Below are positions 47,810 to 58,013 of a stretch of DNA of 64,000 bases, piece by piece. Position numbers and translations under genes: made by a program. Each line of letters begins with the position of its first letter. Position 1 is the first letter of the stretch. Source of the DNA: Saccharomycopsis phalli (Eukaryota; Ascomycota; Saccharomycetes; Ascoideales; Saccharomycopsidaceae); NCBI GenBank assembly GCA_020342235.1, contig CP073219.1:310001-374000 (forward strand), given 5' to 3'. The notes below the pieces were generated by a model. That model did not search any database and was not told where the DNA came from. It saw only the letters and a program-made list of their open reading frames with translations.

Positions 47810-50588
47810 AAATGCAAAATATTGGTTGTAGGAAGTTGAAGAGAGGGTGCAGGCGCGAGCTATAAATATTTTGCATATGAAGCCAAACACACTCCGACTA
47901 CGTCATGAAACATTGATAAAAGTGGGGCTGTAGTACGCAAAGTTAGAGGGGACTAGGGTGTCTGAGTCTATACAATATTAGCGGGTGACACCGGCCTATA
48001 ATTGGTTTTGATTAATAAAATGCTGCGTATAATTTAGCAATAATACGCTTAAACAGACATCCCATTATACAATATCCTCCTGTGAGGGGCGTGATCACAT
48101 TGATTTCAAGGCATGCCAGCAGCAATAATACACAGTGGGTGCATCTGACAAGAAACCCAATCAAAGGCGGCATTATTTACACCACACTTTTCAAAAAAAA
48201 AAAATGTATATATTACTTTCCGTCAATAACTCCGCATCTCGGAATAATTCACAGTCCACCTTAGCTCACTGATCTATATACATTAGCCTGTATCAAATCG
48301 ATCAAGATAAAATTGATCTACACAGCACCCACCAGGGCTTGCATAACCGAGCTAAACTTACACCACAGTAGTATATGAGGGATAGCATATGCTTGGAATG
48401 TTTAAATGACATCTCTGAGCGGGGTCAACGGTATATGTTAACAGTGTATCCCATTAGCTGCTCTACGGGTAGGGTAGCATAATAAGCCACCTAGCCTGGC
48501 GTAGCTATCGTGTAAACACAAGCAAAGATTTATATTGGCTGGTGCTAGCCTAGTCCTTAGCCGTATAATTCCACAATTCAACACCAATGACCACACGTTT
48601 CTACAAATATATTCTACTTGCGTCAACAGAAGGTACGCAACAACATCCTGCAAAAAGGAAAATGACTTGGCCCTAATTAGAAAATGCGTCCAATGTTCCG
48701 GCATAGTGGCTCCATAGCCCCCTGTGACGTATCTCGATTCATACCAATTACCTCATCACTGTATTAATCCCCTTAATAGATTGGCTCGATCCAACTTGTC
48801 TAATGACAGCTGAAATTCCTTGCAACTTTCAGCCATGTAACTACATGCACAATCAATGGATGCTTGCCCTGATGCCAATTTATTAGTCGTCGTGATTGCC
48901 CTTATAATTAATTCTAAACTATATTCTTTTCCCTTGGCAGTGTTTTCCAACACACAGAATATTTTATATCCCATCTCGTTCTATGTAAACACTTTCGCCA
49001 AAGAGTTGCCGCAGCTGCTCCATGTTGTAACCAATGTAGTACCTGCTTGCTATCTTTGTTTTTAATTTATGAAAAGTCAATTTTTGGATTCTCAATAGAA
49101 ATTCACTGTGCTCTTATAAATCCGTTGATACCAATTTCTCTAAGCAATAATTTCCCATGTGTTTTTGTTGTTTATCTTCTCCATTGGCCATGATTAATTG
49201 TGCCAACTGCATAAACTGAATAAACAATACAAATTATTCTTTGTCTGCTCTTTGCTCAATCGACAAGTGGATGGATAATCATTGACTTCTTTATTATAGA
49301 TATTCATTGACTTTTTGATTTATTATGGTGCGACCGAACCGGCTGAGCTAAACCTCATGTCATACTGAACCGCGTTTCCTCCAAGTATAGACCGAGCTAC
49401 AACATCATAATAGGCATGATAAATCTTCAGCTTAATGCCTCCACACAAGCGCAAGAACTGTAAATGAGTTATTAAGCACAATGCTTTTATTTGCAACAAC
49501 AAAGTCTATTCTGTAAATGAACTGACCCCTCACCGTGGATTCACCCTAGAACTTTCACAATGGTGTATGTAAGTTTATTGCAAGTCTGAGCCGACTAGCA
49601 CAAGAAATGACTTTCTTCCACGACTAAAAGCCACTGTACTCACATTGTTTCCGCTTTGAATAAAGCTATTCTGGCACCCTATTTTGCTATATTTAAAACC
49701 AAAAATGGCCCACCATCACATGCAGCTGTTCTACATGTAAGTGAAGCAAACTCCATGATTTATAAATGGCACCGTCAGTCAGATGGTAGCAAATTCAGAC
49801 AGATATCTTGTATGTCAAATTCCAGTGACGCCTAACGTGATTATGGAGGCGTGCCAATCTGAATAACCATATAATAATACACAGATGTTATATCCCCAAA
49901 TCGTCATGATAGAGTGTGTATAGCATGCACTGAATAAAACCAATAGCCTTTAATCTTTTCGTAGTGGCTTTCGGTATACCTGTATAAGCAGATTGAATAA
50001 ATCAACAGTCATTCAGTATGATCTCGCCAAATAATGCAAACAGCTCAACATCATATCAATATTTAAAATAATTGTATTCCCAATGTTTAATCTTTTCAGC
50101 AACTTTTTACACATGGTTTTATCCCATAATCATCGATATACGATTAGATCCGCGACTCTGGTTTACATGATAACGTTGTATCGACTGATGAGAAAAAATA
50201 TTACTCTCCACAAATTGTTACTTCCAAAGCCGGCTAACAATATAGTATTTACCAAGACTTTGAAAAATACCAGTGTGCTATGATGCTGCCATACGATGCT
50301 TTAAAGAGCTAAAGGCAATGACTGTGAAATAATTATTATAAACTCAAATGACGCCTCCAACTATTCATAAGTTAATATGATCTTCTGACACTTTTAAACA
50401 CCAATATCCTTTTCTCTTTCCGCCATTGCAACAATGTATAAGAAAGCTGCGCATTTCCCCACCTATAAGCATGCTTACATAATTCAGTTGTGGATTATTA
50501 GTAATATATTGACATTGTTTTTTAATTGAATTTTTGAAATTGATATTCTAACTAAAGTACCGTAAAATTCACGGGAAGTCAGTCATCT
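47810..50588. other. Long gene-free interval KHA1-SWR1
   Basis: 2.78 kb, by far the longest gap in the window outside the transposon. KHA1 and SWR1 diverge from it. I see only short unrelated frames (for example 48438-48704 minus, 48856-49065 plus), no tRNA, no LTR, no long repeat. Forkhead-like GTAAACA occurs at 48512 and 48973. Possible roles are an extended regulatory region, a non-coding RNA, or a regional centromere; none is shown by sequence. Confidence 0.5.
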
Positions 50589-53500
50589 ATGAAGAGAAGT
50601 AGAGCCAATTCAGTTAGCCAGGAAGAAAAAGTGGTGACTAAGGGTTCTAGCAAGGTCCATAATGGAGGTTCTTCCGAGCAGGTTGCCACTCGCAGACTAC
50701 GGTCTAGAGATACGATTGGAACCCAAAAATCAGTCTCCCAGTCGATAATTGCATTAAAAAAGGAAGATAAGCCGAAAAAAGAAAAAGGTAACAAGTTACT
50801 GAATGGATTATCTGACGAAAATAGCCTGTATCCTACCAAAACTAGGGGTTACGGTACTTACGCCGGAGGTGTTAAGAGAATTAAATTGAATTTTCGACTT
50901 CCTGATAGAACGATTACACATCCAGACCAAGTGGCAATTCCAAAGTTTAAGAATTTGTCGGAATATTTGAACTCTTTCAAGAATTTTTTGGATAATGACT
51001 ACAGTATAGAAGAATACAACGAGAAGGTGGAGGAAGAGATAGAATTGGTAAATAAGATTCGAGATGCAATCAACAAAAACATCTTACGCGTTGATCCTGT
51101 GACGAGTAAAATTGTAAAGGTTGCGATGCGCAAGCCGTTTTTGGATCCATTTACTTCTATGAACACGCACCAGGACCATTTGGTAGCACATGCGATAAGA
51201 TTGTCTAAGATAATGCTGGAAAATAGCAGGTCAAAAATAGCAAAATGCAGGAAGATTGCTCAGATGGTTGAAAACCATTTTAAAAAGAAAGATGGAGAGA
51301 AGGATCGAGAAATAAAGGAACACCAGCGACGAATGAAGAGGTTAGCCAGAGATACAGTGACAATGGTGAGACGGCGATGGAAGGAAGTTGAAAAGGCTTA
51401 CAAGATAATAGAAGATAAAAAAAGGGAAAAGGAGAAAATAGAAGAGGGCAGAAAGACCATGAACCGAATGGTGATGGACAGTAGTTTAAGAGCCATGGAA
51501 CACGTGATTGGTGGAAAGAAGGCAGAAGAGCAGATTGACTCAAGTGAGGATGAGGATCAAGAGAGTGCGGAAAGCTCAGAAAATAGTGAGGATGAAAATA
51601 TTAGTGGCGATTCAGAAAGAGATGTGGATGATGAGAAGTTAAATGAGGATGACTCCAAATTGACACAAGAAGAGTTACAGAGGAAGTATGCGTTCCTAGA
51701 GAGTTATCAGATCGAGAAGAATAGCGAGAATATCGATAGTGATACTAATATTGATAGTGATGATAATGATAATAGCGATGATAGTGATGATAGCGATGAT
51801 AGTAATGATAGTGATAGCGATGATGAAGATGAGCAAGAACAAGATGCGCTAAAACCAAATGAACAAGAACAGAATGAAGTACAGAGCAAAGTACAAGATA
51901 AATTGCCAAGTGAAGAACAAGGTGAGACGATAAATGTTGATGAGCAAGACATAGAGAGATACAAAGAGATAGAGAAGGAAGATTACGACTCTTTGTTGGA
52001 TAGTGACCATTCTTTAAGTGACAGTGAAGAGTCAAGTGAATCCTCCGACAGTGAAGGCGAAGAGGAAGAGCAAGGTGGGTTGGCTCAATTGTTTGGGAAC
52101 TCAATTACAAAGGATGAGAGCGATGAAGAAGCATTCAAGTCAGAAGAAGAACCGGAGACTGCCAAAGAAGATACAGAGATAGATAAAGACGACAGCGAAA
52201 TAAACGAAGATAAAGTTAATGATTCGGCAGATGGAGAAGTTAATTTAGCTGAGACTAAAAAATCAGATACGACAGACACTGAAAATCAGGAAGATGGAAC
52301 TGATCTGTACGCGAATAAGGCGGCTTCAATTCCTGATGTGCCTATTCCTCCATTATTGAGAGGTACTTTGCGGGAGTATCAAAAGCAGGGGTTAAATTGG
52401 TTGGCTAATTTATATAACAATAACACCAACGGGATATTGGCAGATGAAATGGGACTTGGCAAGACGATTCAAACAATCTCATTGATTAGTTATTTGGCTT
52501 GTGAAAAACATGTGTGGGGGCCACACTTAATTGTGGTGCCTACATCTGTTATGCTCAATTGGGAGATGGAATTCAAGCGATTTGCTCCTGGTTTCAAGGT
52601 CTTGACGTATTATGGATCTCCGCAACAACGGAAGGAGAAGCGAAAAGGATGGAACAAGCCCGATGCGTTTCATGTCTGTATCACTTCTTATCAGTTAGTG
52701 TGTCATGATCAGCTGTCATTTCGCCGGAAGAGATGGGAGTATATGGTGCTTGATGAAGCTCATAACATCAAGAATTTCAGAACAACCAGATGGCAGTCAT
52801 TGTTGAACTTTAACACTAATAGACGATTGTTGTTGACTGGTACGCCTTTGCAAAACAATTTAGCAGAATTATGGTCCTTGTTATACTTCTTAATGCCCTC
52901 CAGTAAAGAAGATAGTATAATGCCTGAAGGGTTTGCTTCGTTGGATGACTTTCAACAATGGTTTGGTCGACCTGTTGATAAAATTATCGAGGGAGGTTCC
53001 AATGGAGCCGATTTGGCAACCAAGGAAACTATATCTAAATTACATAAAGTGTTGAGACCATACTTATTACGAAGATTGAAGGCGGATGTTGAGAAGCAAA
53101 TGCCTGGGAAATATGAGCATATTGTCTATTGTCGCTTATCAAAAAGACAGCGATTCTTATATGACGATTTCATGTCCCGAGCACAAACCAAGGAAACTCT
53201 TGCAAGTGGCAATTTCTTATCGATTATCAATTGTCTCATGCAGTTGAGAAAAGTTTGTAACCATCCTGACTTATTCGAGGTTCGTCCTATAGTAACGCCA
53301 CTCGCAATTAAAACTTCGGTAGTGGGACACTATAGCAAGGACTTCCCGACCAAATTGAAGTCTTTGCTTAACAGCGATATCGATTTCTCGGTATTGAATT
53401 TGCATTTCACTAGTAATGATTATTACATGTCCACTAATGACTCAATTTCTACTGCCAGACTTAATGCTAGGGAGCATTTGTCCAAGGACTGCGACAGGCT

Positions 53501-54806
53501 TGAAGGACTTATTCAAAGTCCAGTAGAACCTGATTATAACGATTTGGATCAATTCTACAGGTATTTCAAATATGTCGAACAAAAGGATGCACTACTCCAT
53601 GCCAGGCAAACGTTGTACATTAATGACTTACGGTGCTCTAAGAAGCCTGTTTATGGCGTGAACTTATTAAAACTATTGACAGTGTCGACACCTTTTAATG
53701 ATAGTACGTTTTACTCGAAGAGAGACCTTTACAGTCTTCAGGATATGATTAAGCCTTTAAGCACCCGATCTTTGAACAGCAGAGATATAATTGAAAGATA
53801 TGCATTTGTCACATCCCCGGCCTATGCTCTAGACATGAAGCATCAAGCGGTTTCTGAGGCTGTGGAACAGCAAATGTTAGAATCCAAGCCAGATTTTAAG
53901 GAATCTAATACTCTTCATCAAGCGCAAGTTCAGTTGTCTATGAATTTTCCTGACAAGAGTTTGTTGTTGTACGACAGTGGAAAATTACAGAAATTGGCTA
54001 AATTGTTGCGTGATTTAAAGAGTAATGGCCACCGGGTTTTGATTTTCACTCAAATGACAAAAGTGTTGGATATTTTGGAGAAGTTTTTAAACGGGCTTGG
54101 CTATCTCTACTCTAGATTGGATGGTGCGACTAAAATTGAGGATCGTCAGTTATTAACTGAGAAGTTTAATAAGGACCAACGAGTCACATGCTTTATTTTG
54201 TCAACGCGTTCTGGTGGGTTGGGAATTAACTTAACTGGTGCCGACACTGTCATATTTTATGATAATGACTGGAATCCTGCTATGGATAAGCAATGTCAAG
54301 ATAGATGTCATCGTATTGGCCAAACCAGAGATGTTCACATATATCGGTTTGTGAGCGAGCATACAATTGAAGAGAACATTATGAGAAAATCCAATTATAA
54401 GCGAAAACTTGATAACGTTGTGATCCAGGAAGGTGACTTTACCACGGACTATTTTGGCAAGTTAACTTTGTCTGATCTTTTAGGTGACGACATAAATGGA
54501 CAGGGAAACAAACTTTTATTGGCTGATGGCAATATAGATAACTTGACCAAGGCTGAAGATGAGGAAGATGCAGTGGCAGTAAAGGAAGCCATGAAGGAGG
54601 CCAGACAGGAAATTGAACTTGATGCTAACGATTTTGACGAAAATGCGCCGATAAGTACCGAGAGTCCGGACTCTTTCAAATCCCGAAGCAATACTGTTGA
54701 AGCGAGCGTTCCAAAGGAAGAAAATGGTGCTGCCCAATATGACGAGGAGATTGGCCATATAGACGAGTACATGCTTCGCTTTATACAGGATGGCTACTAT
54801 TTCTAA
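50589..54806 (+). CDS. SWR1: Swr1 chromatin-remodelling ATPase
   Basis: Catalytic subunit of the SWR1 complex, which replaces H2A with H2A.Z in nucleosomes. 1,405 residues (S. cerevisiae 1,514). Order: N-terminal basic region, HSA domain binding actin and Arp4 (about 195-308, MVRRRWKEVEKAYKII), a long acidic H2A.Z-binding-type region (about 310-585), ATPase lobe 1 with Walker A ADEMGLGKT (about 617-625) and DEAH box (about 721), a class-specific insertion with TKETLASGNFLSIINCLMQL, and lobe 2 with STRSGGLGINLTGADTVIFY and QDRCHRIGQ (about 1237). A trinucleotide-like GAT/AGT repeat (51727-51830) encodes part of the acidic tract. Confidence 0.96.
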   Translation: MKRSRANSVSQEEKVVTKGSSKVHNGGSSEQVATRRLRSRDTIGTQKSVSQSIIALKKEDKPKKEKGNKLLNGLSDENSLYPTKTRGYGTYAGGVKRIKLNFRLPDRTITHPDQVAIPKFKNLSEYLNSFKNFLDNDYSIEEYNEKVEEEIELVNKIRDAINKNILRVDPVTSKIVKVAMRKPFLDPFTSMNTHQDHLVAHAIRLSKIMLENSRSKIAKCRKIAQMVENHFKKKDGEKDREIKEHQRRMKRLARDTVTMVRRRWKEVEKAYKIIEDKKREKEKIEEGRKTMNRMVMDSSLRAMEHVIGGKKAEEQIDSSEDEDQESAESSENSEDENISGDSERDVDDEKLNEDDSKLTQEELQRKYAFLESYQIEKNSENIDSDTNIDSDDNDNSDDSDDSDDSNDSDSDDEDEQEQDALKPNEQEQNEVQSKVQDKLPSEEQGETINVDEQDIERYKEIEKEDYDSLLDSDHSLSDSEESSESSDSEGEEEEQGGLAQLFGNSITKDESDEEAFKSEEEPETAKEDTEIDKDDSEINEDKVNDSADGEVNLAETKKSDTTDTENQEDGTDLYANKAASIPDVPIPPLLRGTLREYQKQGLNWLANLYNNNTNGILADEMGLGKTIQTISLISYLACEKHVWGPHLIVVPTSVMLNWEMEFKRFAPGFKVLTYYGSPQQRKEKRKGWNKPDAFHVCITSYQLVCHDQLSFRRKRWEYMVLDEAHNIKNFRTTRWQSLLNFNTNRRLLLTGTPLQNNLAELWSLLYFLMPSSKEDSIMPEGFASLDDFQQWFGRPVDKIIEGGSNGADLATKETISKLHKVLRPYLLRRLKADVEKQMPGKYEHIVYCRLSKRQRFLYDDFMSRAQTKETLASGNFLSIINCLMQLRKVCNHPDLFEVRPIVTPLAIKTSVVGHYSKDFPTKLKSLLNSDIDFSVLNLHFTSNDYYMSTNDSISTARLNAREHLSKDCDRLEGLIQSPVEPDYNDLDQFYRYFKYVEQKDALLHARQTLYINDLRCSKKPVYGVNLLKLLTVSTPFNDSTFYSKRDLYSLQDMIKPLSTRSLNSRDIIERYAFVTSPAYALDMKHQAVSEAVEQQMLESKPDFKESNTLHQAQVQLSMNFPDKSLLLYDSGKLQKLAKLLRDLKSNGHRVLIFTQMTKVLDILEKFLNGLGYLYSRLDGATKIEDRQLLTEKFNKDQRVTCFILSTRSGGLGINLTGADTVIFYDNDWNPAMDKQCQDRCHRIGQTRDVHIYRFVSEHTIEENIMRKSNYKRKLDNVVIQEGDFTTDYFGKLTLSDLLGDDINGQGNKLLLADGNIDNLTKAEDEEDAVAVKEAMKEARQEIELDANDFDENAPISTESPDSFKSRSNTVEASVPKEENGAAQYDEEIGHIDEYMLRFIQDGYYF
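51727..51830 (+). repeat. GAT/AGT-rich coding microsatellite in SWR1
   Basis: Imperfect repeats of GATAGTGAT/GATGATAGC encode a run of Asp, Ser and Asn in the acidic region. Such tracts often vary in length between strains. Confidence 0.75.
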
Positions 54807-54877
54807 CGGCTTTTTACTTCTAATTTGTATGTAACTTAAATTAAGCTTGGTGTATCTAATAACATGTATTAATATAT

Positions 54878-55708
54878 TTACAAATCACTCACGGAGATCA
54901 TTCCACTGTTACCTATTTTGATGGCTTGTGGAGACTGTTTAGCCAATTGGAGCTGGCTTTCCAAGCTGCTTGCCGACGACTTTTTCTTCTTGTGAACGAC
55001 AGCGGCATTTTTATTTTTCAATTTGAGTAGCTTGTGATCTTCCTTAGTCAAGTAGCCGTTCTCGGAGCTATAATAGTCGATATCCTTTCTTCTTGTAGGT
55101 CTGGCCTGCAATGGCACTCTTCCGTATTTTCTCAAGAACCAATTTGGAGAGATGTGAGCTCTGAGTCCCAAAGAATTAAAGTACTTGGCTGTAAAGTCAC
55201 CGCCTGCCGCTTTAATCGAACTGATTGCTCCTCGAGAAGCTCTAGTGGCCTCAATAGCAAAAGGCGCCTTGTAATACTCCTTCCCATTGCCAAGAATCTT
55301 TACACCGTCGCCAATACTGCCGGTTATTAGTCCTACTTCCTTCATCTTTGCCATGGTTAGCACTTCTCCTGGCTGCAAGTCCAACTTGCCCTCGCTGTAG
55401 AACTTCTGGATCAGACGCAAGTTAAGCTCAGTGAGATTAAGTGACGTTACAGGGTGGAATCCAATCTTTGGAAATAACTTGAAGATCGGCGTTTGACCAC
55501 CCTCAAACCATGACTTGACCGATCCCCGGGCTTTTTGACCCTTTTGACCTCTTCCCGATGTCTTACCGTGGCCACTGGAGGGACCTCTACCTAATCTTTT
55601 TCCATAGGCCGTGGAATTGGCAGAAGGCTTCAATGTCGAAAGAATCGACAAGGATCTCGAAAACGGTAGCACACTAGGCCCTCTGGACTTTATTCCCAAG
55701 CCGAGCAT
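54878..55708 (-). CDS. MRPL10: Mitochondrial ribosomal protein uL15m
   Basis: Large-subunit mitoribosomal protein of the L15 family, 276 residues, ATG at 55708. A short presequence ([20 protein letters not shown]) precedes the L15 signature: [18 protein letters not shown] with [15 protein letters not shown], then [13 protein letters not shown] and [16 protein letters not shown]. The C-terminal extension ([20 protein letters not shown] and a lysine-rich tail) is normal for fungal uL15m. It is divergent from the SurE-type gene; a CACGTG lies at 55785-55790 in the shared promoter. Confidence 0.93.
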   Translation of the reverse strand: MLGLGIKSRGPSVLPFSRSLSILSTLKPSANSTAYGKRLGRGPSSGHGKTSGRGQKGQKARGSVKSWFEGGQTPIFKLFPKIGFHPVTSLNLTELNLRLIQKFYSEGKLDLQPGEVLTMAKMKEVGLITGSIGDGVKILGNGKEYYKAPFAIEATRASRGAISSIKAAGGDFTAKYFNSLGLRAHISPNWFLRKYGRVPLQARPTRRKDIDYYSSENGYLTKEDHKLLKLKNKNAAVVHKKKKSSASSLESQLQLAKQSPQAIKIGNSGMISVSDL

Positions 55709-55784
55709 TGTCGAGTACGCTTTTGCTTCATGAAAAATTCAAGCAGACATGCCATTTTACCCGGCCCCGCGTGCTTCACCAATG

Positions 55785-55790
55785 CACGTG
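55785..55790. promoter_or_regulatory. CACGTG site between MRPL10 and the SurE gene
   Basis: An E-box/Cbf1-type hexamer 77 bases from the MRPL10 start. It would lie inside the coding region if the SurE gene began at 55749, which supports the later start at 55839. Confidence 0.4.
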
Positions 55791-55838
55791 CCCATGGTGT
55801 CATCACAGGGCTCTAGGCAATTATTATTTACGTTAAAG

Positions 55839-56762
55839 ATGCACGTTCTTCTCACAAACGACGACGGTCCGCCGAATGAAATTGCTTCGCCTTATATTCG
55901 CTTTCTAGTGGATGCGATTGAAAAGTACACTGATTGGGATTTGAGTATTGTCGTGCCTGATGTGCAAAGATCCTGGATTGGAAAGGCCCATTTTGCCGGA
56001 AAGGAGCTCACTGCGTCCTTCATTTACCCAAACAAAAACGCAAACACGTTCTATGGACCTTATCCATCGCCTTCAGAGACTCATAAACAGGAGGGATTGA
56101 AGGAATGGGCCTTGACTGACGGGACTCCTGCCTCGTGTACCGACATTGGAGTCCATCACTTGTACAAGGAAAAGGGCCCAGTGGATTTAATCATTTCCGG
56201 CCCAAACGTCGGCAAGAACACAACTGCAGCATATATTTTGTCCTCGGGTACTATTGGTGCTGCATTGGAAGGTGCAATTAGAGGGATCAAGTCGATTGGT
56301 GTGTCTTACGGCTACATCACTAAAGACGTTGAAGACAAAGTATTGGAGAAAGCGTCAGTGATAGCTGTGAAATTAATTCAGCACTTGTATGATAACTGGG
56401 AGAGCAACTCTGCCAAGGAAAGAATCGACTTGTATTCTGTGAATATCCCGTTGGTTCCTTCGCTCCTTGTTAAGGGCCAAACCAAGGTGTTGTATGCTCC
56501 TATATTGCACAACCGCTGGACCCTGACGTTTTCTCGAGAAGATGACCATGCCCAGGGTAAGTCGGATATTGTCGATGTGACGGCAAGCAATAGAATTCAG
56601 TTTAAATGGGCACCTGACTTTAATCATGTCCATAAAACCATTACCAATTCCACAGGAATTAACGACGGGAAAGTAATCGACGATGGAAATGTCAGCGTCA
56701 CTCCATTGAGAGCATCGTTTGACGAGGCTTACACAAAGGGTGAAATTGTATTGGACATTTAA
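55839..56762 (+). CDS. SurE-like 5'/3'-nucleotidase or acid phosphatase
   Basis: Metal-dependent phosphatase of the SurE family. From the ATG at 55839 the protein has 307 residues and begins as SurE proteins do: MHVLLTNDDGPPNEIASPYI with the metal-binding DD pair. Further marks are VVPDVQRSWIGKAHF, LTDGTPASCTDIGVHHL, DLIISGPNVGKNTTAAYILSSGTIGAALEG with the active-site SGPN. Fungal relatives include Yarrowia PHO2 and the N-terminal part of S. cerevisiae Pby1. Natural substrate unknown. An in-frame ATG at 55749 would add 30 residues (MPFYPAPRASPMHVPMV) without family support and leave only 40 bases to MRPL10. Confidence 0.87.
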   Translation: MHVLLTNDDGPPNEIASPYIRFLVDAIEKYTDWDLSIVVPDVQRSWIGKAHFAGKELTASFIYPNKNANTFYGPYPSPSETHKQEGLKEWALTDGTPASCTDIGVHHLYKEKGPVDLIISGPNVGKNTTAAYILSSGTIGAALEGAIRGIKSIGVSYGYITKDVEDKVLEKASVIAVKLIQHLYDNWESNSAKERIDLYSVNIPLVPSLLVKGQTKVLYAPILHNRWTLTFSREDDHAQGKSDIVDVTASNRIQFKWAPDFNHVHKTITNSTGINDGKVIDDGNVSVTPLRASFDEAYTKGEIVLDI

Positions 56763-57393
56763 TTCTGCTAGTGGCTCTACATGGTACTTGTTGGTCTAAT
56801 ATTGATGTAGCTATGTGTATGTAACTATGGCAATCACGCTATACAAACCTAATTTCCTCTTACTGTGAAGTATCTACCCAATCAGTAGTTGGTCCAGTCC
56901 AATATGATCAGCACATGATGCAAATGTCGTTTATTCTTCGGTACTAGCTATATATGCAGAATAGATCATTGTTGTCAAGAATGTTTAGTCAATTAGTCTT
57001 GATTATAGTAAATCTCCGGCCCTCAATGTACACCTTAGATAGATCGAATACCGACCGTACTCCATATACCAATAAATTTACCATAATGACATAATGTAGT
57101 CTGCTGCATTCCCATGAATAAAAGAACACATCAATGGTCAGTGCTGATAAAAGTTGCAGTCAAAAACAACACAACTAGCGCATCACCCTTCATATAACGA
57201 TATAAAGCTTAGTATTATTAGACATATTTACAGAAACTTTGAAATGACACAGAGTATATGCTGTAAACTTCCCTAGTACACGTACTTGTAGGTCAAATAC
57301 CAGATACTCCTTACAGGGTAGACTCCTTGTCACACGTAATCGTCTTGAGCTAATGCCCATGAACTTATTATTAAAGTGCTTGAGACATCTGTA
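56763..57393. other. Convergent intergenic region, nothing recognised
   Basis: 630 bp between the 3' ends of the SurE gene and ZIM17. No open frame of note, no tRNA. Longer than the other convergent gaps (44-78 bp), so a small RNA gene is conceivable but none is visible. Confidence 0.5.
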
Positions 57394-57891
57394 TTACTGG
57401 CCTTGAACTTGGGATAATTTTTTCTTGATTGCCTCTGGTAAATCCTCAAATACCAAGTCCTTCCCATCTGTACTGATCAGTTCCCCCTTGGCCTTCATAA
57501 TATCCTCAATTGTGATTCTGTTGTCATTAAATATCTTCAAATGATCGGCAATCAAGTGTCGGTTCTTACATCCAGGACATTCCACTAATATCGTCCCTTT
57601 TGTATATGCTTGCTTGGAAATAATGTGATTCGACCGCTCATTGCATTTCTTACATGTAAATCCCAATAGCAACTTTTGCTGCTCAACTTTCCCAATAGGC
57701 GCGCTTTTTCCATCAAGGGTAACTGGGGTACTCTTCTGTTGTTTCAACGGTGTCGTCAGAAATAGCTTTACTGGCAGTCTTGTGGTAGGAGCGGCTCGAA
57801 CCAATCCTATTTGACTAGCCTTCAATCCTTTTAAGTTGAATAAAGCATTTCTTCTAAAGGGCAAGTTACGTAATCTTTGAAGTCCTTGCAT
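57394..57891 (-). CDS. ZIM17: Zim17/Tim15 DNL-type zinc-finger chaperone of mitochondrial Hsp70
   Basis: Matrix protein that keeps mitochondrial Hsp70 (Ssc1) soluble and supports protein import. 165 residues with a basic presequence (MQGLQRLRNLPFRRNALFNL) and the DNL zinc finger: Cys80 and Cys83 (FTCKKCNERSNHIISKQAY) and Cys105 and Cys108 (VECPGCKNRHLIADHLKIF), nearly identical to S. cerevisiae Zim17 over that stretch. The tail is charged (EDIMKAKGELISTDGKDLVF). Its start is separated by 122 bases from the RFA2 3' end, with both genes on the minus strand. Confidence 0.93.
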   Translation of the reverse strand: MQGLQRLRNLPFRRNALFNLKGLKASQIGLVRAAPTTRLPVKLFLTTPLKQQKSTPVTLDGKSAPIGKVEQQKLLLGFTCKKCNERSNHIISKQAYTKGTILVECPGCKNRHLIADHLKIFNDNRITIEDIMKAKGELISTDGKDLVFEDLPEAIKKKLSQVQGQ

Positions 57892-58013
57892 TTTAGCAAT
57901 CGTGGGAAATATCAGCTATTAAATAATGGTATTGCCAAAAATTTTCGATGGCAAGATGCAGAGTCATGCATCGATTTCCAGAAGCTTCTACAGCAAGTTG
58001 ATAAAACGTCCAA

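Noticed and set aside
48438-49065. Short frames in the KHA1-SWR1 gap as possible genes
   Set aside because: They are below 90 codons, overlap one another on both strands and show no recognisable motif.
49320-49375. tRNA-like stretch on the minus strand containing GGTTTAGCTCAGCCGG
   Set aside because: It recalls a D arm, but no T arm, anticodon arm or acceptor pairing can be assembled around it.
51707-52279. Serine- and leucine-rich minus-strand frames within SWR1
   Set aside because: They are mirror readings of the GAT/AGT repeat and acidic region of SWR1.
56900-57150. ATGATGC and CTGA in the SurE-ZIM17 gap as a snoRNA
   Set aside because: The boxes are too far apart and imperfect.
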